Source: Campanula takesimana (taxonomy: Eukaryota; Streptophyta; Magnoliopsida; Asterales; Campanulaceae). Taken from it: a DNA stretch of 64,000 bases. Both the position numbers and the translations under genes were made by a program. Below are positions 22,301 through 33,422 of the stretch, piece by piece (the stretch's first letter is position 1; every line of letters starts with the position of its first letter). A model generated the notes under the pieces. It had not been told where the DNA came from, searched no databases, and saw only the letters and a program-made list of their open reading frames with translations. The DNA is taken from contig JAOWBW010000251.1 of NCBI GenBank assembly GCA_026119855.1, positions 186,001 through 250,000 on the forward strand, in the 5' to 3' direction.

Positions 22301-23303
22301 CATTCCCCACGCGTAGATCTACTTCACCTTCTTTAAGCAATCTCCTATTCTTTAGTCCCTGCACATTTAGACAAATGTGAGAACCACATCCGGTATCCAA
22401 TACCCAAGAATCAGTGGTAGAAAGGAGAATATCTATCATATAGATACCTGAAGTCGACGCAGCCTTGCTGCTCTTCTTCTTCTTTTGCTCTTCCAAGAAA
22501 GCCTTGCAATTACGTTTCCAATGACCGATTTCTTGACAATGGAAACAGATTGCATCCTTTTGTGAATCGGGTTTTGCCTCAGAAGCCTTGGCAACCTTTG
22601 CCTTGCTTATTTTGGGTTTGACAACTTTCTTACCCTTTCCTTTGGCACTAGCCTTCTTCCCATCATGAACCAAGAGCACGGGAGAACCTTTCTCCACAAT
22701 TTTCATCTCTGCAGTTTTGAGCATCCCATGCAACTCAGAGAGATTCTTATCCATTCCATGCATGTTATAATTCATCACAAACTGATTATAACTTTTAGGC
22801 AATGAATTAAGAATGAGATCTGTGGCTAGCTCCAATGGGATTGGATAGCCAAGTTTCTCAAGGTGCTCTACATAACTTTTCATTTTAAGAAAGTGAGGAC
22901 TCACTTGTTGCCCTTCATTCATTTTACTAGTAGTGAATGCAACAATGGTCTTGTACCTCTCTTGCCTAGCTTGCTCTTGAAACATGGTTCTCAACTCCAC
23001 GCCTATCTCATAGGCTTCCAAATGTTCCAAACTTTGTTGGAGTTTTGAACACATAGCAGCAAGCATGAGACAACTTACATCTCTAGAATCATTACGATGT
23101 TTCTTGTAATTGTCTCTTTCTACCCTAGGGGCAGTAGGCGGTGGTTCAGCAGGGAGAGGCCCATCGAGAATGTACAACTTATCTTCTTGCCTAAGAACGA
23201 TTCTTATGCTACGGATCCAATCCATAAAGTTAGTACCATTCTCTTCGAGCTTATCCTTCTCAAGGATTGATCGCAAGGACATTGATTGAGTGTTATTAGT
23301 CAT
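19344..23303 (-). CDS. Ty1/copia gag-pol polyprotein, 1319 aa, intact
   Basis: Single frame for all proteins of a Ty1/copia retrotransposon, which assembles cytoplasmic particles, copies its RNA to DNA and integrates it. Gag occupies residues 1-250, with the CCHC knuckle at 253-266. Protease has LDTG at 302-305. Integrase has its zinc region at ~440-475 and catalytic D502, D565 and E601 (35 residues between the last two). RT has YVDD at 990-993. RNase H acidic residues are near D1164, E1207 and D1243. The start is the first ATG after the leader and matches copia-1. Possible damage: Arg at ~1098 and Leu at ~1109, where copia-1 has Gly (AIGSIMYA) and Pro (TRPD). The stop lies next to the polypurine tract. 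Confidence 0.96.
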   Translation of the reverse strand: MTNNTQSMSLRSILEKDKLEENGTNFMDWIRSIRIVLRQEDKLYILDGPLPAEPPPTAPRVERDNYKKHRNDSRDVSCLMLAAMCSKLQQSLEHLEAYEIGVELRTMFQEQARQERYKTIVAFTTSKMNEGQQVSPHFLKMKSYVEHLEKLGYPIPLELATDLILNSLPKSYNQFVMNYNMHGMDKNLSELHGMLKTAEMKIVEKGSPVLLVHDGKKASAKGKGKKVVKPKISKAKVAKASEAKPDSQKDAICFHCQEIGHWKRNCKAFLEEQKKKKSSKAASTSGIYMIDILLSTTDSWVLDTGCGSHICLNVQGLKNRRLLKEGEVDLRVGNGARVAALAVGTYEVTLPSGLILVLNNCYYVPDLSRNIISISCLDNEGFKFLIENKKFSIYLNDVLYGIANSFNGLYILDVKNENNDNVYHVNKKSKPNDINHTYLWHCRLGHINEKRISKLHGDGLLGSCDLESYDTCESCLLGKMTKTPFTKLGERASDLLGLIHSDVCGPLSSNGRGGFQYFITFTDDYSRFGYVYLMKHKSEAFEIFRIFQNEVEKQLGKSIKALRSDRGGEYLSQEFDDRLKNCGIVSQLTPPGTPQWNGVSERRNRTLLDMVRSMMSQVDLPISFWGYALETAAFTLNRVPTKSVQKTPYEMWSRKKPCMSFMKIWGCEAFVKRLVSDKLAHKSDKCIFVGYPKETRGYYFYNREDNKVFVARTGIFLEKEFLSKEISGSKINLEEIRDPENNIEPIMEQEQVPQGVVEPVQNTQATRRSSRLRSEPERYGFLVTDSNEVEIIENDEPSTYQEAMSSPDSDKWLGAMESELQSMQDNQVWNLIDAPEGVKTIGCKWVFKKKTDMDGKVHTYKARLVAKGYRQIHGIDYDETFSPVAMIKSIRILLAIAAYHDYEIWQMDVKTAFLNGKLQEDVYMTQPEGFEQDSKVCKLQRSIYGLKQASRSWNLRFDESVKEFGFIKNEYEPCVYKKISGSIVLFLTLYVDDILLIGNDIPTLQSVKTWLGKCFAMKDMGEAAYILGIKIYRDRSRRLLGLSQSTYIDKVIRRFRMENSKRGTLPMLHGVSLSKTQCPKTNDEREKMNDVPYASAIRSIMYAMICTRLDVSYALSMTSRYQSDPGENHWIAVKAILKYLRRTKDSFLVYGGMEDDLVVNAYTDASFQTDKDDSRSQSGFVFMLNGGAVRWKSSKQSTTADSTTEAEYIAASDAAKEAVWIKKFITELEVVPSIANPIDIYCDNNGAIAQAKEPRAHQKYKHILRRFHIIREIVDRGDVNICRVPTDDNVADPLTKGLPQAKHDGHVRSMGIRYMGDWA

Positions 23304-24883
23304 GATCTACAAGTATGCAAAAAATTTCCAAAATTTAATAAGTACCGGTTTTCATAAAGAGATAAATAATGTATTTTTCAAACAAAATACTCCCACTAAA
23401 TTATATAACCTTCATATACATCCAATGTATAATATAATTTAATTGGGCTAAGATCCAACTTCAATTTAACTTTTGAGTCCACGGAGGCGGACCGCTCAAA
23501 ACTAAATTAATTAGGTAGACAATCATGTCAATCATATCCCATATGATTCTTAGATCTTTTTATGAGATTCTTTAAGAAATCCAATTTCCAAAACATGTTT
23601 AATCTCATCCTTTGCCTAGGCCCAAAACCGTTTTGACGCCTAATTAAGTCCAACCATTTTAAACGCATAGGAACCATTCAATTTAATGCACCATGCGGAG
23701 GCAAGCCCACATTAAACTAATGAACCTCATCTTGCTCATACATGAATAAAGTTAATGCACTTCGCGGAGGCGAACCCACATCAAAATCACCCATGTATAA
23801 ACAAGTGTTTTAATCATGGCATGGCAATTAAGGACTTAAAACTTTCTTTGAAGGTTCATCACATATAGCATATAACACATTTATGAGCACATAATATAAA
23901 CATGTTACACATCAAGTTTAGCCACTAAATTAATCTCCATTAATTTAAGCATGATATTTATGTGTCATTAGTTTCTCTATAATTATGAGGATGAGACTAT
24001 TTCAACTTTGGTTATTATCTCCAAATCAAGACAACAAGAAGTGCGGTCGAACTAAGCCATTAGGCAACCACAACCCCGCACTAATTCAAGAAACCAAGAA
24101 AGTAGTCCATGTGGCCGAAACTAAGCAATAGATGGTCTCGATGAACGTAGGCCAATTGCATTCACAATTCCACATGGATCTCAAATCATTGAATCAAGAA
24201 CTTTGTTTCTCAATTTTAGCAATTATGAACTCTTCATAATTCTAACTTCGTTTTATCTTTGAAACTTTGATTGCGATCAAGTTTGGGAAACACAATCTCG
24301 ATGAACGCAGATTAGCCATCCAAACCTTGAACCAATCTAGGAATCACAAGACTAAAACAAATAGGAAAATCAAACCCCAAAATCCACACACAAACCAACT
24401 ACCCAAAACTCATTCCAGATCAGCAAGTCTGGACTGGTTCTGTTACTGGTTTTGTTGAATTTTTCGAAAAAATCCAGATTCTGTTTTTGACCAAAATCAG
24501 ACCTTCTGATCCCTTTGTGCGGCCGCCCAAAAAGATCTGTGCGGTCGCCCAAAAAGTGTGCGGCCGCCCAGAATCTTCTGTGCGGTCGCCCATGGCCATC
24601 AAAAGGTGCAGAATTTTCAAGTTCAAAAATTTTGTCTCAAAATTGTTTTTCCCCGATTATTAAAACTTTGATCCAATCAAAAATTAATAATCAACAATTC
24701 TGAATCCACCATAATTTATTTATTGCGATTGAGTCGTGCGATTAAAGTTGCAAAACAATAAACCACATAAAATCACAAAACACATAAGCATCATATATTC
24801 CAATATTCATATCATGCTAGGCACATAAACAATTTATATACACATAACATGATCTAGGTATTGAAATAATCAACATGAACGGG
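23304..24883 (-). other. copia-3 leader
   Basis: A 1.6 kb untranslated leader between gag and the primer site. It contains the doubled GCTTAGTTTCGGCC-type segment (about 24030-24140, minus strand) shared with copia-1 and copia-2, and four CpG words at 24516-24592. Confidence 0.8.
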
Positions 24884-24895
24884 GCTCTGATACCA
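24884..24895 (-). promoter_or_regulatory. copia-3 primer-binding site
   Basis: TGGTATCAGAGC on the minus strand, complementary to initiator Met tRNA, next to the 5' LTR. Confidence 0.88.
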
Positions 24896-24896
24896 C

Positions 24897-26377
24897 TGTT
24901 GGGTTTCGAAGACACATGCGCAGCGGAATATAGCAATTAAAATTTTAAGAAACCCAAAGCCATGGATCCGTTCATATGATTAAATCAAATACAACAACAT
25001 GAATATAGGATAAAACTAACCCTTGATGACTATCAAAGTTTTCTTTGGTCTTGGTGGAGAAACTTGAAGCTTTATCACGGACAAAATCACGAACTTTGCA
25101 GATGATAAAATTCACCCTCTAGCGGTATCCACACTTCGAACGAATATCAAGAGACTCCTTGATCTTGGTTGCTAGACCAATAATTATGAAACACACTTTC
25201 ACAATTGATATGACTATATTGAATTTTTCTTTTGTGTATTATCTTGTTCTTCAACAAAGAATGTCTTAGAACAAAATAAAACCTCTCTCAAACTCTTTGG
25301 AGACTCACAAAAGGCTATCACTGAAGTTCTGGCCGAAATCATCCTTTTATACACAAGCAAGACCTATTTTAAATAGGAAACTTGTGTCAAAAGACATTCC
25401 AAATCGAATTAGGAAAGTGCCAGCCGACAGTACTGTGCGGCCGCCCAGAATACACTGTGCGGTCGTACAACTATCTGAAACAAACTGGTACAAAAATGAG
25501 CTAAGTGTGCGGCCGCCCAGTCCACACTGTGCGGTCGCCCACTTCCCCAGAATGTCCAGAATTTCCAAAATTCCAATTTAGTCCTTTTAAAGATTCGTTC
25601 TATTGTGTGTGACCCTCTAGGATTATACTAAGTTGGCAATGAGTTCAAACATGAAACCATAAGATATGATTAGGTTCTATCAAACCGTCACACCTACCCA
25701 AATAGTATAACTAGATACAAGTTCGCATTCCTTTAGAATATGTCATAACCCCTTTGTCCACGATGTCATTGAACACAAGTCATGCTCAAACAGTCAACTT
25801 GTTTTTGTTCAATACTTTCTCGATTCCGAATATGTTGATAATCCAAATGACATTGATCCAATCAATTCATTTGAGTCCGGCCGAACATTTCATCAACATT
25901 ATTCCTACGAGATGCCCAAGCTTGACATCTCTCCTTAGAGGGACAAATCCATTTAGCTTATTATTCTTCCCTTCGTGAATCCGACCATGCCAATCATACC
26001 CTTTATAACTACCCGGTTAAAGGTAGCGTTTGAATATGTCAAACATAATCTTCATCAAGTGGAAGACTATAATAACTTCATGTCTAAGGATTCGAATGAC
26101 ATAACTAATATGAGATATATGTTCGACATAGACCATGACATAAATTTCATACAGCGGGTCATGTCCAGTACCTTGTTCCAAACAAGTACCCATAAATCTA
26201 ACATGATCATCCCCTAATCATTTATCCTTTATACTAGTGCTTAACAAGTACTAGGGACGGAGATTATTATAAGTAAACATGAACAACAATAATAATCAAA
26301 ACTTCTCTTTATTGATATGAAATAAATGATAACAATTACAACGTTTATCAAACGTGCCTAGGGAGCCACTACCAACA
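24897..26377 (-). repeat. copia-3 5' LTR
   Basis: 1481 bp, same length and ends as 17849-19329. Contains the CpG words at 25434-25541 and the TATA box at about 25344. Confidence 0.95.
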
Positions 26378-26382
26378 CCAAT

Positions 26383-29300
26383 GGCTGGCTCACGCCTTGT
26401 TTCTGGGAATGGGAATGAAATATCCAATCTGTAAATTGTTTACAGATAATTTAGATTCCGTCCCCATTATGTTGCTTAATAATTAAATCACAAGATTTTG
26501 CTTCTGTTAATTAATTGGATTAGTTAACATCATTATGCAAGGACTATATTATATTATGTTTGACATAATTAAATATATGATGCATATCTCTAAGAAAATA
26601 AACCTTCTTAAAACTTAAGTCATGTGTCAATCCATTATTAAAACACTTGTGAGTACATCGGGTATTTTTATGTGGGCTCTGCCAAAGCGAGGTGCATTAA
26701 TTCTATCAGTGTATGATCAAGATGAGGAATGAGAGTTTCCTATACGTTTAACGTGGTTTGACTTAATTAGGCTATCAAAAGACAAAGTTTTGGGCCTAAG
26801 GCACAAGATGAGATTAAAACATGTCTGACATAAGATGTCTAACAAATCTCATAAAGGATCTAAGAATCATATATGATATGATTAACAAAGAGTTGTCTGC
26901 CTAATTAATTTAATTTTGAGCAGTATCGCCAAAGCGGACTTGAAATTAAATTAAAGTTGGATCTTAGCCTACTTAAATTATATTATACAATTGTTGTATT
27001 TGAAGGTATATAATTTAGTGGGAGTATTTATGAAATACATTATATGTCTCTAAATGATAATAGTATGAAATATATGTGTATATTTATTTGCATATTTTGT
27101 AGAATGTCTTAAACTATAACATGTATAATCACTGCAATAGACCCCACTTAAAAGAATAAGATTAACTTCCTTGACCTAGTCATGAGCTTAAGAATTGTTC
27201 TAAAGCAAGAACGGAAGTTATGAATTCTTAATAAATCCTATTCCTAAGAAACCTTATGCCTTAAGGGTGGACAAAGACATTGATTAGAAACATGTGGATG
27301 ATTCTATAGATGTCAACTGTCCTACGACTTGCTATCATGTGTTTGGAACTTTAGAAGTATCTAAAACGTATGAATGCTTATGCGATAAGCAATCTCATAG
27401 GAAACGTTCCTACAAGCAAGAGAGGCAAATAAAGTTTGAGAATGATTAGAGCCTAACATTCATGTGATGAATGAAAGGTATGTTAATAAGTTCTCATGTT
27501 TTGAACATAGAGAAACATATGAATTACCTTAGATGGCTCGGTAATCAAGTTAGTTTGGAACTAACAACGAATTTGATATTGATTCATGAGCGACATTTAA
27601 TGTTTAAAATGCTAAGTCTTAATATCAAATAGAAACATTCTCAAACTCTAAAGGTTAATAAGGACAAGGATTTAAGATAAAGGGAAGACAAGAGTTGTCA
27701 TGCCTAAAGGAAATATTTGTGGCAAAACCTAAAATCCAAAGAATGTAATTTGTACCTTGGCAATAGGATTGACCGTTGGTGAAATTACAATTTGAATTAA
27801 AAGATCAAAAGGAAGGGTAGTTGGACTACCACTTCAAGTATTTATGTTAAAATTCTACTTGTAAGGGTAAAGATTAACCTATGTGGCAATAATGATGCAA
27901 TGGTTGCAACATTAATCATAGGAACTTGCGAAGTGTCTTTACCTAATAAGTTCATATTTGTTTTGAACAAATGGTGCTATGTTCTTATTTTAAGTAGAAA
28001 TATTATTTTGGTTTCTTCATTAGAAGATTATGGATATTTCTTATTTCGAATAAGAAAGTGTTCCATTAAATATGATTTGCCTTATTGTATTGCTAATCAT
28101 ATAATGGGACTTAATATCCTTATCTTGGAAGAACAAAATAATGAGCATAACGTAAATAATGAAAATCTGAATATAAGGATGTAATCGTTACATTCTTAAA
28201 AAGCATTAATGTCTATATCAAATGATAAGAAACACATATCTAAAATTCCATGGGACGGACTTTTAAATTCATATGATTTCGAATCATGTGATACATGTGA
28301 ATCTTAGAAATTGATCAAGATATCTTTTACTAATAGTAGTAAGAGGAAGTACTCTTTTGAACTTATACATTTTGATGTATGTAGTTCATTAAAGTAACAA
28401 TGCTAGAAAGGATTTCAACACCCTCATGGCAAAAGTATTGATGTACTCTGATTAGATCAAAGTAATGAATATTTAAGCCTTAGACTCGATGAGAATTCTG
28501 CAGAAAGTCTGCAATTTAAGAAAAACAAAATCTGGAAACAACAGCCGTACGGATGATGTTCCAGAAGTTTACATATTGTCTGTAAAACACAGTTTTTCGC
28601 CTCATGATAAGTCAAACTGATCTTTAATTAACCCTCTGGATTATGTGCTGGAAACAGCTGCGCTTACACTAAATTGAGATTCGTCTAAGGAGTTCGTTAT
28701 ACCATATAATATATGGAATGAAAGAAAGCTTGGTTTGTCTTTCATAAAGATTAGTGATGTGATACTTTTGAGAAAAATTTTGTCTTGGACAAAATCACAC
28801 CTAAATCTAATAAATGTATTTTTATGGAATATCTTAATGGTATTAATTTTACACCCTTTAAAGAGTACAAATCGTTTGTTACTCTGAATAGAACTTTCCA
28901 GATAAATCGTTTATCTCTAAAGAACCAGTGGGAGTAAAATGTATCTCGAAGAATTCGAGACCCATAAAATGACATAGAACCTAAGATGGAAGTTGAACAA
29001 ATATTCACAAGGAGTTGTAGAAACTCGTTCAAGTATACACAAGAAATTTGCATAACTGATAGGATACTATCTATAACAAGAAATATTGATTTCTCGTAAT
29101 AGAAAGTAATAGGGAAGATATCATTGCGAATGATTGACCCATTACCTATCAAGATGCAAAGTCCGCTCCGGATTTAGATCAATGACTTAGAGTCATAAAA
29201 TCTAAAAGTGTGTATTGATTAAGCAAGACTAATTGAGAAAAGTTAATTCATAATGTCGATTATGATGAAACTTTATCACCCGTAGTCATGCTTAATGTTA

Positions 29301-30510
29301 TTAGAATCCTAATTGTCATGACTTCATATTTCGAATATGTAATATGACAGATGGATGTCAAAACTATATTCCTTAACAGGAATTTACATTAGAATGTGTT
29401 TGATACAACCTAAAAGTTTTGATTGATCCATAAAATATGCAAGTTGCAGAAATTCATGAGATAGATTGAAGCAAACTACTTGGAGTGAAATTTCATTTTG
29501 ATGAAGTATTCAAAGAGTTTGAAATTCATCAAGGATGAGACTTGTGATTACAATAAATTTAGTGGGAGCGTAATTTTATTCAAAGTCTAATATATATATG
29601 GTTGATATATAAATCATTTTGAAAGAGTTTCTAAATGAAAGACTTGGATGAAGCCGCCTACAACCTTGGACTGATTTATGGAGATAAATCTAAAACGTTG
29701 ATTGGTTAAAGTCAAAGTACTAGTAAAGACAAGATAGTGAAAAGTTCACTATGCAGGACTATTAGAGAAGTTACTTGTGAAAGTCTAATGGCATTAATCT
29801 TTGCAAGATTTAGTCTTACTGGAAGACTAATGAGCAAGGGTACATGATTAGGATTCCTTATGCTTCGGCAATTGGATCTATCATGTAAGCCATGCTAATG
29901 TACTAAGACCGGATGTCTCATATACTTGGAGTATGATGAGATAATACCAATCGGATCCTAGTGAAAGTCACAAGTTAAGAAACGCTCTTATGTTCTCTAA
30001 AAGGAACTAAAGGATGCGTTCTTGATCTTTGATGGAATGAAAGATGATCTTGTAATAGTTACATAGATGCATTCTTACAAACCAACAAAGATAAATATTG
30101 CAGTATAAATACATGTTTACGTCTAATAATGGTGTTAGAAGAGTTCTAAATGGACCATTACTATTCTACAAAAGGTTGAGTCTCTAGTGGCATGAGATGC
30201 AACAAGAAAAATGTTAAGATTAAGATTCTAATTAGTAAACTAGAAATCGTTTCCAGTGTCACTAATTTAATGTACCTTCATTGTGTCAATAATCATTATT
30301 ACACAAGTCAAGGGACTAATATCTTATCTAGACATATACTCAGACATTTCTATCTTACTCGAGAAATCGTCAAAGATGGGAGATGTCAAAATATGCAAAA
30401 TACCTCATGATAATAACAAGGATAATTATCCTACATAAGCCCGTTTGCAATTATGATGGAGATCATAACTAAGCTCAATGGGTATTGGATACGCGTTGAT
30501 TGGGCCTAGT
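26383..30510 (+). pseudogene. copia-2 gag-pol remnant, heavily decayed
   Basis: The second half of the copia-2 interior. No frame exceeds about 130 codons, yet the domain order can be followed by resemblance to copia-3. Gag lies around 27150-27700. The region after protease is at 27900-28184, where translation keeps GTCEVSLPNKFIFVLN and SRNIIL (compare copia-3 GTYEVTLP and SRNIIS). Integrase pieces lie at 28190-28960, RT at about 29200-29700 and RNase H at about 29980-30420. The decay is far heavier than LTR divergence implies. A CpG word (CCGTACGGATGATG) lies at about 28546, in coding territory. Confidence 0.82.
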
Positions 30511-30512
30511 GC

Positions 30513-30523
30513 AAGTGGGAGAT
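30513..30523 (+). promoter_or_regulatory. copia-2 polypurine tract
   Basis: AAGTGGGAGAT, conserved despite decay of the neighbouring coding region. This is consistent with selection on cis signals of a non-autonomous element. Confidence 0.8.
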
Positions 30524-31919
30524 TGTTGGATATTATGCCCTAGGCCCTTGAGAAAGGCCTATGCGTTATATCATAGCTTCATTGTTATAGAGATAACAAA
30601 CCTGATTATTATATCTTTTGCATGTTTATTATAATGATCATTGTCCCTAGCATTTATGAAGGGCTAGCATGAGTTTAATGGATAATCATATAATGATTAT
30701 AGCGCATAGGATGCAGATTAAACTTGTGGGTACCTGTTGGAGAACAAGTACTGGATAGACCCGTTATGAGATTTATGTCATGGTCAAATGTCATAATTAA
30801 ATCTCATAATAGTTATATCATTTATCCTTAGACCTGAGATTATCATAGTCTTCCACATGATGAACATTATGTTTGACGTACTCAAACGCTACCCCTAACC
30901 AGGTGGTTATAAAGGCTACGATTTGCATAATCGGATTCCTGTAGGGAAGAATGATAAGTCAAGATGGGATTTGTCCCTCTCTCAAGAGAGATATCTGCTT
31001 GGCCACTCGATGAGTGAGATTGATAATAGTGTACGGCCGTACCCAAATGAATTGAAGCGTTCAATGTTATTTGCTCATATCAATCTACTCGAGATCGAGA
31101 AAGCATTAGACAACATAAGTTGACGTGGACCATGACTTATGTCCAATATGATATCGTGTGACAAAGGGATTGTGATATGTTCTATAAGGTTACTTTGGGC
31201 TTTCAAAGTTATACTAATTGGGTAGTCATAATGGCTTGCTAGAGTCCGCTTATGACTTACGGGTTTTGACTCGTTCGGACTCGTTGCCAACTTAGTATAA
31301 TCCTATTGGGTCACACACAATAGAACAGATTGAATAAGGCACAGAAAACGGGAAAAACTGGATCCTACTGGAAGGATCCGTACGGATGGTTTGGGAGCCA
31401 CCCAAGCAATCCGTACGGATGGTTTGTCCAGACGGAAAACAGTTTGTTCAGTTCTCTTGTTTGACAAGGAATTCTGATCCCAAAAGGAATTAGGTTTATA
31501 CCCTACTATATATGTGTGCAGCCGGGTTTGAGAAACCTAATGGTTGATTTTAGAAATCATAACATGTTGTTTGAGAAACAATTACACACATATAGAGGGG
31601 ATTATTAGTTTTGAGATTTAGAATCATCAAAACTCAATAATCAATGGAGCAAAATAATTCCTATGAAGAAATCGTTTCTTCATCAAGCCTTGGGTCTAGC
31701 AATCCAGATTGAGAAGGTGTTCTTGATATCCGTTCGACGTGTGGATACCGATAGAGGGTGTTTGCGTTAGCACCTTAAAGTCCGTGTTCATGGATTCGAT
31801 CTTCAAGGGTATGTTTCTTTCATCTTGTATTTAATTTATTCAACATGCACGGATCCGGGCTCTTGGGTGTTTGATTTATATATTTAATTCCGCTGCGCAT
31901 GATGCATCAAAACCCAACA
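30524..31919 (+). repeat. copia-2 3' LTR
   Basis: 1396 bp, partner of 15268-16662. The CpG words are at 31374-31433. Confidence 0.93.
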
Positions 31920-31924
31920 CATAC

Positions 31925-32615
31925 TGATAAGTTCTCAATTGTTTGGTCGTCGGAGTTGAACGTGTTCTTAGTAGTTTAGTTGACAACTGAGAACTTATTG
32001 ATAAAATCTCGGTTGTTTTGGTCATCGGAGTTGTTCGTGTTCTTAGTAGTTTATTTGACAATTGAGAACTTACTGATAAGTTCTCAATTGTTTGGTCGCC
32101 GAAGTTGGTAGTCGCCGGAGTTGATCGTGTTCTTAGTAGTTTAATTGACAAATGAGAACTTACTGATAAGTTCTCATCTGTTTGGTCGTCGAAATTGGTG
32201 GTCGCCGTAGTTGATCGTCTTTTTAGTAGGTAATTTAACAACCGAGAACTTACTGAAAAGTTCTCAACTGTTTGGTCGCCGGAGTTGATGGTCACCGGAG
32301 TTAATCGTGTTCTTAGTAGTTTATTTGACAACTGAGAACTTGCTGATAAGTTCTCAATTGTTTGGTCGCCGAAGTTGGTGGTCGCCGGAGTTGTTCGTGT
32401 TCTTAGTAGTTTAGTTGATAACTGAGAACTTACTGATAAGTTCTCAACTGTTTGGTCGCCGGAGTTGTTCATGTTCTTAGTAGTTTAGTTGACAACTGAG
32501 AACTTACTGATAAGTTCTCAGTTGTTTGGTCGCCAGAATTGTTCGTGTTATTAGTAGTTTAGTTGACAACTGAGAACTTACTGATAAATTCTCAACTGTT
32601 TGGTTGCTGGAAGGT
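31925..32615. repeat. Tandem array, right part (75/90 bp units)
   Basis: About nine units. Successive GTTCTCA landmarks at 31931, 32080, 32170, 32260, 32350, 32440 and 32514 give periods of 74-75 or 90 bp. The longer form contains an extra TTGGTGGTCGCCGGA-like 15-mer. Each unit contains an inverted repeat CAACTGAGAACTT / AAGTTCTCAGTTG around ACTGAT, able to form a hairpin. Periods divisible by three keep a long minus-strand frame open, which I take as a by-product. No protein family recognised. Confidence 0.88.
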
Positions 32616-33240
32616 CACTGAAGCTAAATTTTTTATTTTTTTTTACGCCGGAGTGGTCGCCGAAAATGGTGTTCGCCGGAGTTGTTGACTGGAGAAGGTG
32701 GTGAGGGATAGCCTAAGGGGATAGTGGTTGGGGTGAAAGTAAAATGTTGAGAGGGTGTAGTTAGTAAAATGTTGAGGAAGATGTAAGCTAGGGACTATAT
32801 GGTTAGTTAAAATATTCCTTGTCTTAAGATGTAAATAAGGTTATGTTGAGGGATTATATGGTAAATGCCCCTTGACTCTCAGCCTAATATTTTGTTTTCT
32901 TAATTAGGAGTCTGAATTTTTACAATTCTGCTAAGGTCCCTCAGTACAAATACCCCTAACAACCTCATTTTCTTTGCGCATTCGCAGATTTTTCTCGCGC
33001 ATTTCCAGTGAAAATTTCATGCGCTCTGAGACAACTCTCATGTAATTTGAAATCGATCTATCAGAATAAAAGAAGTCTGAGACTTAACTCTAAAAAAATC
33101 TTCCGATTATTGTCTCTCTATGAAAAATGAAGACGAGAAGTTTAAGGAAGTATAAAAAAACCATTTGATTGTTATGTCTCTGGTAAATTCTATATACAAG
33201 GCATATTACATACAAGGCACCAATAATGGCGAAACTACCC
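32616..33240. other. Array flank and unassigned sequence
   Basis: Begins with a few more GTCGCCGGAGTT-like fragments of the array (to about 32690), then G-rich and AT-rich non-coding DNA. No feature recognised. Confidence 0.4.
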
Positions 33241-33245
33241 TTCGC

Positions 33246-33422
33246 GTGTCGTGTTCGAAAGGACGACAGGAAGCCTTCATGTCGTGTACTTTTACACGAC
33301 ATAGACCAATTGTGTAAAATATTAAGTCGTATGAACTTATACGACATTTAAATTTACTCTGTCATTAAGGTCGTACAAAACCACACGATATGATACCATA
33401 CTCTCGTGTATATACATACGAC
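33246..33422. repeat. Palindrome cluster 1 (GTCGT...ACGAC)
   Basis: Five short inverted repeats stand about 35-45 bp apart. The clearest are 33281-33300 (8 bp arms GTCGTGTA/TACACGAC, 4 nt loop) and 33326-33345 (7 bp arms GTCGTAT/ATACGAC). Others at about 33246, 33370 and 33403 are imperfect. Confidence 0.8.

Larger units (their letters stand above)
17849..26377 (-). mobile_element. copia-3: full-length, coding-intact Ty1/copia element
   Basis: 8529 bp element inserted in the copia-2 leader with TSD CCAAT (17844-17848, 26378-26382). Two 1481 bp LTRs of equal length differ at about 25 positions by eye. Primer site, leader, one uninterrupted gag-pol frame and polypurine tract are all present. 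It is the best candidate in the window for a recently autonomous element, and the likely source of proteins for defective relatives such as copia-2. Confidence 0.95.
15268..31919 (+). mobile_element. copia-2: Ty1/copia element with young LTRs and decayed interior
   Basis: Full-length element with TSD CATAC (15263-15267, 31920-31924). LTRs are at 15268-16662 and 30524-31919. It has a tRNA-Met-type primer site at 16664 and a polypurine tract at 30513-30523. Its interior (16663-17848 plus 26383-30523) is split by copia-3. The LTR pair differs at about 24 positions and one indel by eye, so insertion was fairly recent. No long reading frame survives in the interior, which suggests it was already defective when it moved. 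Confidence 0.92.

Noticed and set aside
31876..32472. 198-codon minus-strand reading frame with 25-30 residue repeats
   Set aside because: It lies in the tandem array, starts inside the copia-2 LTR across the insertion junction, and stays open only because most unit lengths are multiples of three. No recognisable protein.
31925..32615. CRISPR-like array
   Set aside because: Repeats are contiguous with no unique spacers, units vary in length, and the context is plant retroelement DNA.
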